A stretch of DNA of 64,000 nt from Niabella sp. (lineage in GTDB: Bacteria; Bacteroidota; Bacteroidia; Chitinophagales; Chitinophagaceae). This document shows, one piece after another, positions 26,381-35,385 of this stretch. The stretch spans positions 49,328 to 113,327 of the forward strand of contig JAPUDO010000008.1 in the NCBI GenBank assembly GCA_027493055.1, given 5' to 3'. How positions within the stretch are numbered: position 1 is the first letter of the stretch; each line of letters starts with the position of its first letter. Position numbers and translations under genes: made by a program. A model generated the notes under the pieces. The model saw only the letters and a program-made list of their open reading frames with translations. It searched no databases and was not told the DNA's origin.

Positions 26381-28836
26381 TTAAAATTCATTTGTTTTAA
26401 GTGCGCTTCTACTTTGGTGGTTAGATCATCCAACTCTTTATTTAGTTGTGGTAAAGGTATTTCATAGCGGTCGGCCAGTTCTTTGATACGATGCGTTAGC
26501 CGATGGCTGATATTATCCATTTCTGTATTGATTTTCTGCGCCATTGTTGTCATCCATTTCTTCTCTATTACTATTCGTTTTATGTCTTCAATACTCAACT
26601 TAGGATATTTGGCAATTACTTTATACTCCAATTCGGTTTTAGCAGCTTTCAATATAACATTCTTTTCGGTCTCCTCATCCAAGAGTGATTTGTAAATTTC
26701 CAATAAATCGTATTCTTCCTTATTCTCTGAAGCCACTTTTTTACCTTTAGCAGGTGCCAGGTATTTTAAGCGTTTAAGTACCATTGGCTTGCTTATTTTA
26801 CCTTTATCATCCATAACTTCTGTTAGTAGCCCTTCCTCGCCCGAATGCTCTTCTATTAGCTCTTCCTGTTTAGATTTGATAGTTTCTATAATTGCCTCAA
26901 GCTCATCTATAGCTTTCTGCTCTTTTGCGAAGTATTCATGAATCAGGAGGGCAGGAGGGATCATTCGTCCTTCTAAACCCTCTATTCCAGATACCTGCTT
27001 TACGATTTCTTTATCTCCTTTCTTGGTTTTCTTTTCTATACGCTTTACTTCATTGCCAGCTTTCCATCCATCAGCAGCCAGTTCATAAAAGTCATCCTGC
27101 ATCATTTCTGCCCAATAATCCATCAGCAGTTGGTACATGGTGTACTTATCTGTCAAAGGCTTTTTATCGTAATGTTTTAGCAAGTTTTCTGAAATAAGAT
27201 GTATTTCCTGTTTGGGACGTAAACCTTTTTCCAAAGCCCGAGTGTGGCTGATGGTTTCTTTTTCCCATTTCTTATACACTTTATGCATTAGTTGACCGAA
27301 GTTGGTAAACTCCGGATGGTGGAAAATAGTATCTTTTATAGCATCATTACCTACTTTGAGCTGGTAATAACCGGACCTAGCTTTAATGGCTTTATATAGT
27401 GTGTCTTTCAGGGTAGGGTACACCTGCCAGTAATCATCCAATGCTTCCACATCTCTTTTGGGAATGCCACCCAGTAAATGTGCCTCAATATCTTGCATAT
27501 CCTCTTCTTCCTGGTTATCGATATAGCGGGGAATGTTGAGGTTGTAATCATTTTTAGGCGATGCGATTTCCGAAACAGGGATAAGTCGTGAGTATTTAGG
27601 TATTTGTAGTTGATTTTTGAAAGTGTCTACAATTTTATGAATGTCCTGCTCACGCAAACGGTTTTTATTACCATCCTTAATAAACCCTTTGCTAGCATCA
27701 ATCATAAAAATGCTGTTACGTTTATCTGCACCTTCTTTATCAATAATAATTAAAGAAGCGGCAATGCCTGTTCCATAAAATAAGTTGGGCGGCAGGCCTA
27801 TAATAGCTTTAATGTATCCTTTCTGGATTATTTTTTTTCGTATCTCGCCCTCCGCATTACCCCTGAACAATACACCTAGTGGTAAAACAATACAGGCTTT
27901 ACCTTTTGATTTGAGGGATTTGATCAGGTGTAGTAAAAAAGCGAAATCGCCATTCTTTTGTGGCGGTATGGCATTATAACCCTCAAAGCGTTTGTAAATA
28001 TCATCTTTAGGGTCTATGCCATTCATCCAGGCTTTGTAGCTAAAAGGAGGGTTGGATACTGCATAATCAAATTGGCTTAACTCCCCTGTCTTGTCATTTG
28101 TAAATAACGGTGAAGCCATTGTATTGCCTTGACGAATATCTGCATCGCTAAAGTTATGTAGCCACATATTCATTACTGCAAGGGCGCGGGTAGCGTTGTC
28201 ATTTTCCTGCCCATAAATGGTAATGCCATGCGGCGCTACATCTGCCACTTTCAGCAATAAGGAACCCGATCCGCAGGTAGGATCATATATAGTATCGCTT
28301 TGGCTTTTTGATTGATCAATACTAATTACCTGTGCCATGACACGGGATACTTCTGAAGGGGTATAGAATTGGCCTTTGCTTTTTCCGCTTTCGGTAGCAA
28401 AGTGCCGCATCAGGTATTCATAGGCATCACCAAGCAGATCGTCGCCTTCAGCCCGATTGTTGGTGAAATTTAATTCAGGCTTATTAAAGATATTGAGCAA
28501 ATTGGTAAGGCGGTCTACTTTTTCTTTTCCGCTTCCTAATAAAGTATCTTCATTAAAATCTGTAGTAATAATGCCAGAAAGGCCGTTATTCTTGGCAAAC
28601 TCTCCAATAATCTTATTAATCTGATCACCAATATCTGACTTGCCCCGATGCTCCAACATATCGTAAAAAGTGGTTCCTTTTTTCAGTTCTATCAAAGGAT
28701 CCTTTTTATCAGATACATATTTCATAAACAACATTACCAGCACATAATCTTTATATTGACTGGCATCCATGCTACCTCTCAATTCATCGCAACTTGCCCA
28801 AAGCGAACTATATAATTCTGATTTTTTAATAGCCAT
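26374..28836 (-). CDS. hsdM: Type I restriction methyltransferase subunit HsdM
   Basis: This N6-adenine methyltransferase protects host DNA and forms the core of the type I complex. The 820-residue protein has the HsdM N-terminal helical domain (start MAIKKSELYSSLWASCDELR), FYTPSEVSRVMA, the SAM motif DPTCGSGSLLL, and the catalytic NPPFSYKAW (the N-P-P-F form of motif IV). An extended C-terminal helical region of about 300 residues makes it longer than the ~520-residue EcoKI HsdM. It is the first gene of the five-gene operon hsdM-hsdS-unknown-hsdR-metallopeptidase. The upstream gap of 187 bases is AT-rich and probably carries the promoter. Confidence 0.94.
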   Translation of the reverse strand: MAIKKSELYSSLWASCDELRGSMDASQYKDYVLVMLFMKYVSDKKDPLIELKKGTTFYDMLEHRGKSDIGDQINKIIGEFAKNNGLSGIITTDFNEDTLLGSGKEKVDRLTNLLNIFNKPELNFTNNRAEGDDLLGDAYEYLMRHFATESGKSKGQFYTPSEVSRVMAQVISIDQSKSQSDTIYDPTCGSGSLLLKVADVAPHGITIYGQENDNATRALAVMNMWLHNFSDADIRQGNTMASPLFTNDKTGELSQFDYAVSNPPFSYKAWMNGIDPKDDIYKRFEGYNAIPPQKNGDFAFLLHLIKSLKSKGKACIVLPLGVLFRGNAEGEIRKKIIQKGYIKAIIGLPPNLFYGTGIAASLIIIDKEGADKRNSIFMIDASKGFIKDGNKNRLREQDIHKIVDTFKNQLQIPKYSRLIPVSEIASPKNDYNLNIPRYIDNQEEEDMQDIEAHLLGGIPKRDVEALDDYWQVYPTLKDTLYKAIKARSGYYQLKVGNDAIKDTIFHHPEFTNFGQLMHKVYKKWEKETISHTRALEKGLRPKQEIHLISENLLKHYDKKPLTDKYTMYQLLMDYWAEMMQDDFYELAADGWKAGNEVKRIEKKTKKGDKEIVKQVSGIEGLEGRMIPPALLIHEYFAKEQKAIDELEAIIETIKSKQEELIEEHSGEEGLLTEVMDDKGKISKPMVLKRLKYLAPAKGKKVASENKEEYDLLEIYKSLLDEETEKNVILKAAKTELEYKVIAKYPKLSIEDIKRIVIEKKWMTTMAQKINTEMDNISHRLTHRIKELADRYEIPLPQLNKELDDLTTKVEAHLKQMNFKW

Positions 28837-29023
28837 TATAAATATTGTAAATTTATTTAAATTGTATAAGAAGTTATTTGCTCCTGTTGATATTTAAAAG
28901 AGAACAAATATAAAATAAGTAATAGAGTTTACTCCCTAGATAATAACAACAATAATAACAACACTATTTATTGATATTGAATATGTTGCAATATAAAGTT
29001 ACATTTTCGAAAGGGTATGTGGT

Positions 29024-30004
29024 TTATTCAGCGTCCAGCGGTATATATTTTTCCCGGCAATAAGTTTCTATTTCTGTATCATTCATAAAATAGTCGTCAC
29101 AAAACTCATCTAACTCTTTTTCTGTTGATTTATAGTATCGTTCTTCAGCAATCATCAATTTCTCTGTTTGTTCAATAAATTTTTCAAATTCCGGATTAAT
29201 CTTACAAAGCTTATCGATTGTTTTAAAACCCAGATCACGATAGGTGGCGGGATATAATACTTTGCTTTGATAGGGGTTTCCATTAAGCTCAATGATGCCT
29301 ATGCCAAATGATTGGTTAAGTCGTGTCATTTCCTCAGAAAGGCTATCGCTAAACTCAAAAGCCACCAAATATCCAAAATTGGCCCAACTGGAATTAGATA
29401 CGGCTTGAAAGAAAGCTTTTTTCAATTCACTATCACTATTGATTTCTCTCTTTATTTCGTAAGAACTTAGTTTGAACGTGTCGACTCTATTAATTGATTT
29501 CAAAAAATTCTGACTAGCTTTTGTCTGAAGGTTCAAGAACTTAATACCAACCATATCGGGGTGAGTCCATATTTGGTTGTTATCTTTGCTAGTCGACTGC
29601 TCATGAAAAATTGTTTTGGAATAGATGCCAGTATTTTTTAAATAGCTACTAAGTAGTTTGTGTAGTGATCTTTCTTCATATGTATTACTTTTATTATTCT
29701 TCAAATTTTTCGTATCGGTGGCTTCCGTCACCGTCGCAAAAACATCTACTCCTATTTCTTGCTCGTTTTTAGTAAGATAGTAAAAATAGGACCCATTTGA
29801 CTGTTTTAAACGCTTTACTCTTGTATCTCCATTGCGGATAAAATCACCAAGCTGAGCTGAAATTGTTGATGGTGGAGTTTTGGCTAATCCAAAGTCATAA
29901 TACTTTTTATCGATTATATGATTATATATGGTCATATAGTTTGTAAGACTTTTTATATCATCTAAACTCCTAAGAATTGCTTCTTTAATAGTCATAGTCG
30001 TCAT
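29024..30004 (-). CDS. HARE-HTH winged-helix protein with a nuclease-like C-terminal domain (HrgA/COG2958-like)
   Basis: The first ~75 residues form a HARE-HTH domain (TIKEAILRSLDDIKSLTNYM...YYLTKNEQ), a winged helix found in restriction and chromatin-linked proteins. The rest contains HPDMVGIK followed about 35 residues later by TFKLSSYEIKRE. This fits a PD-(D/E)xK nuclease core with Asp in HPD and Glu-x-Lys in EIK. I infer a restriction endonuclease-like DNA binding and cutting protein, as seen in the HrgA/COG2958 group. It is on the same strand as, and 187 bases upstream of, hsdM, so it may be part of the same defence unit. The ATG at 30004 is used; a second ATG three codons later is equally possible. 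Confidence 0.72.
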   Translation of the reverse strand: MTTMTIKEAILRSLDDIKSLTNYMTIYNHIIDKKYYDFGLAKTPPSTISAQLGDFIRNGDTRVKRLKQSNGSYFYYLTKNEQEIGVDVFATVTEATDTKNLKNNKSNTYEERSLHKLLSSYLKNTGIYSKTIFHEQSTSKDNNQIWTHPDMVGIKFLNLQTKASQNFLKSINRVDTFKLSSYEIKREINSDSELKKAFFQAVSNSSWANFGYLVAFEFSDSLSEEMTRLNQSFGIGIIELNGNPYQSKVLYPATYRDLGFKTIDKLCKINPEFEKFIEQTEKLMIAEERYYKSTEKELDEFCDDYFMNDTEIETYCREKYIPLDAE

Positions 30005-30069
30005 CGCGTAAAATTACAAATATCAAGTATTATTGCAATCATATATCAATACTAATTTGGATTGCTATC

Positions 30070-30148
30070 CCCCCCGCGTGAGGGATAGCAGCGTATAGCC
30101 CGACCCCGGCCGTGTGCTGACTTTGTGCGCTGGCAGGGGCACGCCCTA
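30070..30148 (-). repeat. Palindromic repeat R2, copy 2
   Basis: In minus-strand orientation this reads AGGGCGTGCCCCTGCC, then CACGGCCGGGGTCGGGCTAT, then CTATCCCTCACGCGGGG. It matches copy 1 at 20388-20510 in opposite orientation, without that copy's GC-rich insert. Together the two copies bracket the type I restriction genes. Confidence 0.75.
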
Positions 30149-30156
30149 ATTAAAAA

Positions 30157-30585
30157 TTACTTCGCAAGTATCAACTTCTTTAACTCAGTCATCATCTCAT
30201 CCTTTTCCTTCAGCATCCTTTCATACAAAGCAATCTTTTCTTCATGCAGTTGAACTAATTTGTCAATCGGGTTTACATTAAAAGTGGGAGTATGACCAGT
30301 ATTTAAAAATGAACCTTCATTAAATGTGTTGGAAATAATATTAATCGCCTGCTCTTCATCAAAATTCTGAAAGGCTTCCACAGGTATTTTTAAAGCATCA
30401 GATATTTGCCGGAGCAGGGGAGCGTCAATGGTTTCTTTTTGTTCCAGTACGGATATTTTCTTCTGGTTCCAGTCATCTCCCAGTTCATAGGCAAGGGCCT
30501 CCTGCTTAATACCCAGCATTTCGCGGAAGCGTTTCACATTACGGCCTTCGTGTATCTTTTTCTCCATAGTGTTTGTATTTATCAT
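30157..30585 (-). CDS. XRE-family helix-turn-helix regulator
   Basis: This 142-residue transcriptional regulator has an N-terminal Cro/C1-type HTH (VKRFREMLGIKQEALAYELG then KKISVLEQ), a linker, and a C-terminal helix that looks like a coiled coil (KIALYERMLKEKDEMMTELK), probably for dimerisation. The start may instead be the ATG six codons later. It is separated from the HARE-HTH gene by repeat R2 copy 2. Its position at the edge of the defence genes makes it a candidate regulator for them, but the operator is unknown. Confidence 0.85.
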   Translation of the reverse strand: MINTNTMEKKIHEGRNVKRFREMLGIKQEALAYELGDDWNQKKISVLEQKETIDAPLLRQISDALKIPVEAFQNFDEEQAINIISNTFNEGSFLNTGHTPTFNVNPIDKLVQLHEEKIALYERMLKEKDEMMTELKKLILAK

Positions 30586-30662
30586 AGGTCAAATTTAAGA
30601 TTTTTGTTATTCAATAAGCTACTCATAAAGATAGGTAAAATATCCCTTAAGCAGTATCGCTT

Positions 30663-31214
30663 TTATATTTTAAAACCTATTCTATTCCGTGGTTTCGGAG
30701 CGCTTTGCTGGCCGATCAGCTCCCGGAGAACGGTAAAAATGTTTTCGATATCCCTGCTGTTGCCCTTTACCTCTTTTTCCAGCTTTGCTAACTGCATTAA
30801 TATTTCTGTATGGGTAAGGGTATATTCCCTAAGCCGTGTAAATACCCGGATAATGCGGATATTCACCTCAATGGCCGTTTTACTGTTCAATATACTGGAG
30901 AGCATAGACACTCCCTGCTCTGTAAATACATTAGGACGATAGCGTGCGCCTCCCCAACCGGCCTTGCCATCCTGCAAACTTGAGGTCACAAATTGTGACC
31001 TCAAGTTGTTCCACTCTTTTTCGGTGAGGGTAAACATGAAGTCTTTGGGGAAGCGTTCTTTATTTCTTTTTACACTTTGATTGAAGACCTTTGTTTCTAC
31101 ACCGTACATTTCGGCCAGATCACGGTCTATCATTACTTTTTGTTTGCGTACTACGTAAATACGATTGAGTATTTTTTGTTCGGCAATGAGGGTTTGGAGT
31201 TCGGCTTTTGCCAT
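30663..31214 (-). CDS. ORF6N-domain protein (phage-antirepressor type)
   Basis: This 183-residue protein has an N-terminal ORF6N domain: IYVVRKQKVMIDRDLAEMYGVETK, NQSVKRNKERFP, FMLTEKEW-like FMFTLTEKEW, then NVFTEQGVSMLSSIL. A C-terminal helical tail follows (LAKLEKEVKGNSRDIENIF). ORF6N is a DNA-binding domain shared with phage antirepressors, and many Bacteroidota carry several copies of unknown purpose. Inside the gene, at 30977-31007, lies a 31-base palindrome with 15-base arms (CTTGAGGTCACAA and its complement) encoding N-L-R-S-Q-F-V-T-S-S. A related fragment and more palindromes lie just upstream. Confidence 0.85.
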   Translation of the reverse strand: MAKAELQTLIAEQKILNRIYVVRKQKVMIDRDLAEMYGVETKVFNQSVKRNKERFPKDFMFTLTEKEWNNLRSQFVTSSLQDGKAGWGGARYRPNVFTEQGVSMLSSILNSKTAIEVNIRIIRVFTRLREYTLTHTEILMQLAKLEKEVKGNSRDIENIFTVLRELIGQQSAPKPRNRIGFKI

Positions 31215-31269
31215 GGTGTATGGGTTTGGTGTTATATAAATAGATTAGCTGGCATTCTTTCTTTTGTTT

Positions 31270-31304
31270 AAACTTGAGGTGCCAAAATGGTACCTCAAGA
31301 TAGT
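31270..31304. repeat. CTTGAGGT palindrome, upstream copy 1
   Basis: An imperfect palindrome with arms CTTGAGGTGCCA and TGGTACCTCAAG around a 3-base centre. An identical 35-base stretch recurs at 31484-31518. The arms share CTTGAGGT with the palindrome inside the ORF6N gene, and the sequence fits an alternative version of that codon block. Confidence 0.7.
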
Positions 31305-31339
31305 TATTGTTTTTGAATTTTTAGTGTATTTTCTATATT

Positions 31340-31480
31340 GGACGATAGCGTGCGCCTCCCCAACCTGCTTTGCCATCCGGCAAACTTGAGGTCACAATTT
31401 GTGACCTCAAGTTGATCGACTCTTTTTCCGTGAGGGCAAGCATGAAGTCTTTTAGAAAGCAGTCTTTATTTCTTTTTTCG
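31340..31480 (-). pseudogene. Internal fragment of a second ORF6N gene
   Basis: About 140 bases match 30940-31073 of the intact ORF6N gene. On the minus strand they still read as KDFMLALTEKES, INLRSQIVTSS and GWGGARYRP, with no ATG, upstream domain or C terminus. The internal palindrome (31383-31413) differs from the intact gene's only at its central base (A versus T), which changes Phe to Ile. The fragment is flanked on both sides by identical palindromes at 31270-31304 and 31484-31518. Confidence 0.75.
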
Positions 31481-31483
31481 CTT

Positions 31484-31518
31484 AAACTTGAGGTGCCAAA
31501 ATGGTACCTCAAGATAGT
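31484..31518. repeat. CTTGAGGT palindrome, upstream copy 2
   Basis: Identical by eye to 31270-31304 and in the same orientation, so the two copies form direct repeats around the ORF6N fragment. From 31519 to 31826 I see only degenerate intergenic repeat sequence and no gene. Confidence 0.7.
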
Positions 31519-31826
31519 GGTTTAGGGTTTGCTAATGATATGTTGAGTGGAATTATGATAATCAATGTGTACCGTCCCGACCGTAGGGAGGGGCCTCAAC
31601 ATAAACCTGAAACTTGTTGTACAGCTCATAATGCCTCATAGTAAAAAGTATCCTCACATTGAGATTTCTCCCTTCATCCCTGCAACCCGGGATTCCAGTC
31701 GAAAAGACGGTTAATGATATGTCATCGCATCATTGATTCGCATTGCAAATAGATAAATCAATATGACAGGCAAATTGATTTTTAACAGCCTCTTATGGAA
31801 GAGGTCTTTTCAACTTATGTAATTCT

Positions 31827-31953
31827 CTTGCGTGAGGGATAGAAGCGGATACCCCGCTGAAGGTTTGTGCATAAATTTGTGGCGGAGTAGCAGGGTATAA
31901 CCCGACCCTGCTGTGTGCTGATTCCGTGTGCCGGCAGGGCAGGGGCACGCCCT
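31827..31953 (-). repeat. Palindromic repeat R2, copy 3
   Basis: It starts TTGCGTGAGGGATAG, includes GGGTATAACCCGACCCTGC and ends GGGGCACGCCCT. It has the same order of parts as copy 2 (30070-30148) with an extra internal hairpin. It lies immediately downstream of a truncated 2OG-oxygenase remnant, suggesting that the element replaced the rest of that gene. Confidence 0.7.
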
Positions 31954-31980
31954 GATTATTAAACTCGTATTTTCAAAGCA

Positions 31981-32148
31981 TCAGATATTTGCCAATGCCT
32001 GGACCTCGTTTATGGGAAAGGCAATTTCTTCTATACCTTCCACTGTTAATCCGGGAAACACAAAATCGGTTGTGCCGATACTGGCAAACCGGCCACTGCC
32101 TTTTAATTGTGTCAGTGTTTCAAGTATGTTTTGTTTGATCTGATGCAT
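31981..32148 (-). pseudogene. N-terminal remnant of a 2OG-Fe(II) oxygenase-like gene
   Basis: A 55-codon frame from ATG at 32146-32148 reads ILETLTQLKGSGRFASIG, TDFVFPGLTVEG and IAFPINEVQALA, then stops. This resembles the start of a family of large (over 400-residue) 2OG-Fe(II) oxygenase-type proteins in Bacteroidota, where the S-G-R-F-A and F-P-G-L segments are conserved. The family name is from memory. The frame stops 28 bases from repeat R2 copy 3, so the catalytic part has been lost. It is very unlikely to be functional. Confidence 0.5.
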
Positions 32149-32396
32149 AAAACAAGAATATGAAAATCATTGGGCAATTTAGGGCTTATAGCTGTAAGTT
32201 TAAACGGGAGCTTGTGATAAAGATCGTCACTTGCGCCAAAATAGATAAGTGCGAAATTTATATAAATAATTCAATATTCAAGATTGAGCATTGATTGTTA
32301 AAGATTGTGTATTGAGTGTTTGAATTTGCTCCTGGCTATCAGGTAGTTTTAAAAGAGCAGGGTAGGAGCCTACCACTGCTCTTAGCATCACAATGA

Positions 32397-32795
32397 CTAC
32401 AGGTAAATAGCATTGCTCACTTCCATTACCACGTAAAGCTTTTTCTTTTTGCCGGGTTGCCATACTACACTTTCTCCTTCTGTAAGGCCCATGAGCCGGA
32501 TACCCAGCGGGGAAATAGCAGACAGCTTTCCTTCGCGCTCATTGCTTTCGTCCGGCGGCACCAGCTTGTAACGGGTATTCTGGCGCAGTTGAACGTCCCT
32601 GAGCGTTATCACATCATACAGGCGCGATACATTATTAGGGAAATCGGAGGCTGTTACCAGCTCGGCTCCGGCCAGCCAGCTTTTGATATGTTGCTGCTCC
32701 GCTTCGCTCAATGCCATATACCGGGCATCGCTTTCAAGCGCTTTTGTAAGTAATTTATGATCCTGGTCCAATACAATAAATCTGTTGTTATTCAT
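32397..32795 (-). CDS. Rnk/GreA-GreB C-terminal family protein
   Basis: This 132-residue protein resembles Rnk, an RNA-polymerase-binding relative of Gre factors. An N-terminal helical part is followed by the FKBP-like GreA/GreB C-terminal domain: LYDVITLRDVQLRQNTRYKL, ISPLGIRLMGLTEGESVVW and a final hydrophobic strand. Rnk proteins bind RNA polymerase without the acidic cleavage tip of GreA, so they are regulators rather than anti-arrest factors. It is a single minus-strand gene with an A/T-rich leader. Confidence 0.85.
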   Translation of the reverse strand: MNNNRFIVLDQDHKLLTKALESDARYMALSEAEQQHIKSWLAGAELVTASDFPNNVSRLYDVITLRDVQLRQNTRYKLVPPDESNEREGKLSAISPLGIRLMGLTEGESVVWQPGKKKKLYVVMEVSNAIYL

Positions 32796-33170
32796 GTTGT
32801 ACTTTGATTATTATAAATAAAAAATGATCACCGGTATATGTATATATACCGGACCTCTTTGTTTTACAACAAAGGCTGCATTTATATCCCCCCGAAGCTT
32901 AATGGAGTTCCGGGGGATTACTTATTGAAGTCTTTGGGATTTGAAAAGGCATAGAGCCGCTTGCCGGCAAAAGGAACCATGCTGGCAGGTTGAATGAAAC
33001 AAAGGCCATTACATATATTGGGCTCTGACATGGCCGGAAGATACAAAATTTTTACAGATCCTATTTATCTACCTGTTTTAAAAACTGTGTTCTTGCATCA
33101 GTACAGCAACATCTTCTGTCTGACGGCAGGCCAGCTGTGATACGGCCTTATCATAGAGAAGCAGCACTAT
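32796..33170. other. Intergenic stretch with two hairpins and one doubtful micro-ORF
   Basis: Near 32830 lies an almost perfect palindrome CCGGTATATGTATATATACC(GG). Near 32889 lies a CCCCCGAA/TTCCGGGGG hairpin without a T-run. A 37-codon minus-strand frame (32918-33031, containing MVPFAGKRLYAFSNPKDF) has an ATG and a stop but nothing else to support it. No larger gene is visible. Confidence 0.4.
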
Positions 33171-33407
33171 TTATCGTATCCAGCAAGGCCCAAATCCCCC
33201 GAAATTTGAAAAATTGGAATAGCTTTTTTCAGGCTGCCCGACCTCAGTATCCCGAAGTAAAAGCGTAGGATCTTCAGGCTCACGATTGAACGGGCTTGTA
33301 TTTTTTCTTTCGGAATAGGAGGTGATTAAAGCATAGAGTAAAAATAAGATCAACAATATGCTTAGCCGGTTAAATACCTGCTGCCTGTTATGTTTTCCAT
33401 TGCCCAT
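33171..33407 (-). CDS. Small single-pass membrane protein, unknown function
   Basis: A 78-codon frame with ATG at 33407. Residues 12-30 (VFNRLSILLILFLLYALIT) form a clear membrane segment after a basic N terminus. The rest is polar, with a Gly/Phe-rich tail (YSNFSNFGGFGPCW). I do not recognise the family. The stop codon lies in quiet intergenic sequence and the gene is alone between Rnk and the divergent AraC regulator. It could be real, since it has a plausible topology, or it could be chance. Confidence 0.4.
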   Translation of the reverse strand: MGNGKHNRQQVFNRLSILLILFLLYALITSYSERKNTSPFNREPEDPTLLLRDTEVGQPEKSYSNFSNFGGFGPCWIR

Positions 33408-33677
33408 AATGGTACAATTTTAACAGCAGCCGGCAGCTATACAAAAGAGTATATGAGATGAATTACTTAAATATTATCATGTAAAATTGCTTATTCATTC
33501 AAAAGCAATAAAATTATAAATTACTGATAATTAATATAATATAAGTGATGCTGTTAACTATGAATAAACCGGGTATAAAAAGCGCAATTTATATTGTTTC
33601 ATTTCCCGTAAAATTCCGGTTAATTTTGAGCTGGTTATTTTTGCACAAAATCTTACTTACTTATTGCACTAAAACTA

Positions 33678-35279
33678 ATGACGTATTTCAGGTTATTGAT
33701 CTTCCTTCTCTTATCTGTAACGGCCCAGGCTCAAATCATTCACGACAGTTTAGATGAAGCAATAAAAGAACTGAGGGTGCTGGCGGCTGAAGACCCCGCA
33801 AAAGCCACCAGTGGACTGTTGAATACAAAAAAGAAATCTGAAGAAATTCAATATACTAAAGGCATCATGCAGAGCTCTTATGCTTTAATGCTTTTGTATT
33901 ACAATGGAGGACAGTATGGAAAAGTAATTGAGGAGAGCCGGTTTACCGAAGCAGCAGCAAAGGCGCTTACGGACAATCAATATCTGTTTGACGTACATAG
34001 AATGAGGGCTATTTCTTATGACGAAATGGCATTGGGCAACGAGGCCCTGAAGGAGCTTGACAAAGCATCGACCTACACTGATAAGATAGCCTCTTTAAAT
34101 AATCGGTTTTATAAAAAAGCCCTGTTATATGAGTCTTATGCAGGAGTGTTTAATAAAAAAAGAGCGTTTTATAAGGAGATTGATTACCGGTATAAAAGTA
34201 TTGCTGAAACATCTAAAATAGCAGAAGACAATGCGGTTAGATTAAACGCTAAATACCACAATTTTGCACTTCAGTACGCCAGTTTAGGATTGGCTTATAA
34301 GGAAGCAGGCAAAAAAGATTCTTCACTAAAATACTTTGAAAAAGCATTAAGTATTTATGAAAATGAGAAGTATGATATTTATATAAATGGCAAGGCTACG
34401 CTGCTTAGCGATATGGCAATATTTTATTGCGAAAACAAAGAGTATGCTAAGTGCATACAATTTGCAAAACAGGCTGAGCATTATGAAAAACAAACATCAT
34501 TGCCTTATATCCGGAGAGATATTTACAGGAGCCTGTTTAATGCCTACTCTGAAATCAGCAAAAGCGATTCGGCTAAATATTATTTAAACCTGCACACTGC
34601 TATCAATGACAGCCTGCTAAAAACCGAAAAAGAAAGTCTTTACACACCGGTTAACCAGATCATTTCTGATAAAGAAAGTGAAAAGAAACAATACCTGGTG
34701 ACTGTAATTACATGGGCAGGGTTAGCTTCTGTTGCCCTGTTTTTAATGGGTTGGCTATTCTGGAGAAGAAAAAACCGGCATCTTCAGAAAAACTATGAAA
34801 AGTTGGTTGAAAAATTGAAGCATAGCCATTTTTCTGCTGATGAACAGGTTGAACCTGAAATGCCCCCGGAAAATGAGATGCATGCAATAAACCTGGAAAA
34901 AGAAAAAGGCCTGCGGATTACGGATAGTACCTTACATTCACTGTTAAAGAAATTGGATAAATTTGAAAGGTCTGAGGCTTATCTAAAAAGGGATATCAAC
35001 TTAAATTACCTTGCTAATTTGTTGGGTGCTAATCACCGGTATGTATCTGAAATAATAAAAAAGCACAAAGAGAAAACGTTCAGCAATTATATAAATGATT
35101 TGAGAATTGACCACATTACAAATCTGTTGTATAGGGAGCCTAAATACAGGGAGTATAAAATAAGCTACCTGGCAGATGCCTGTGGTTTTTCTTCGAGAGA
35201 GGTATTTGCTGCAGCGTTCAAAAAAAGAACAGGCATTCCGCCTTCCTATTTTATTGAAAATCTTGGCAAGGCTGAATAA
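33678..35279 (+). CDS. TPR-containing membrane sensor with AraC-type DNA-binding domain
   Basis: This 533-residue protein starts with a signal peptide (MTYFRLLIFLLLSVTAQAQ). It has several TPR-like helical repeats in the periplasmic part (for example KEAGKKDSSLKYFEKALSIY), a membrane segment near residue 345 (VITWAGLASVALFLMGWLF), a coiled stretch, and a C-terminal AraC/XylS HTH (ISYLADACGFSSREVFAAAF). Proteins of this layout are one-component transmembrane regulators common in Flavobacteriia and Chitinophagaceae, thought to sense periplasmic signals. There is no kinase or receiver domain. The ATG at 33678 is the only start that keeps the signal peptide intact. Its target genes are unknown. 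Confidence 0.88.
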   Translation: MTYFRLLIFLLLSVTAQAQIIHDSLDEAIKELRVLAAEDPAKATSGLLNTKKKSEEIQYTKGIMQSSYALMLLYYNGGQYGKVIEESRFTEAAAKALTDNQYLFDVHRMRAISYDEMALGNEALKELDKASTYTDKIASLNNRFYKKALLYESYAGVFNKKRAFYKEIDYRYKSIAETSKIAEDNAVRLNAKYHNFALQYASLGLAYKEAGKKDSSLKYFEKALSIYENEKYDIYINGKATLLSDMAIFYCENKEYAKCIQFAKQAEHYEKQTSLPYIRRDIYRSLFNAYSEISKSDSAKYYLNLHTAINDSLLKTEKESLYTPVNQIISDKESEKKQYLVTVITWAGLASVALFLMGWLFWRRKNRHLQKNYEKLVEKLKHSHFSADEQVEPEMPPENEMHAINLEKEKGLRITDSTLHSLLKKLDKFERSEAYLKRDINLNYLANLLGANHRYVSEIIKKHKEKTFSNYINDLRIDHITNLLYREPKYREYKISYLADACGFSSREVFAAAFKKRTGIPPSYFIENLGKAE

Positions 35280-35385
35280 TGACGGAAACCGGAAGAAAAA
35301 TGCGCTTTGTTGGCGGGCCGTATAATCGCAGTCCGCCAAATTATATGAAAACAGGTGCAGCCTCCTATTCGGATGGAATACGTGC

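Noticed and set aside
31570..31826. Possible gene or RNA between the ORF6N fragments and repeat R2 copy 3
   Set aside because: Only degenerate spacer sequence is visible, with no frame, promoter or clear fold.
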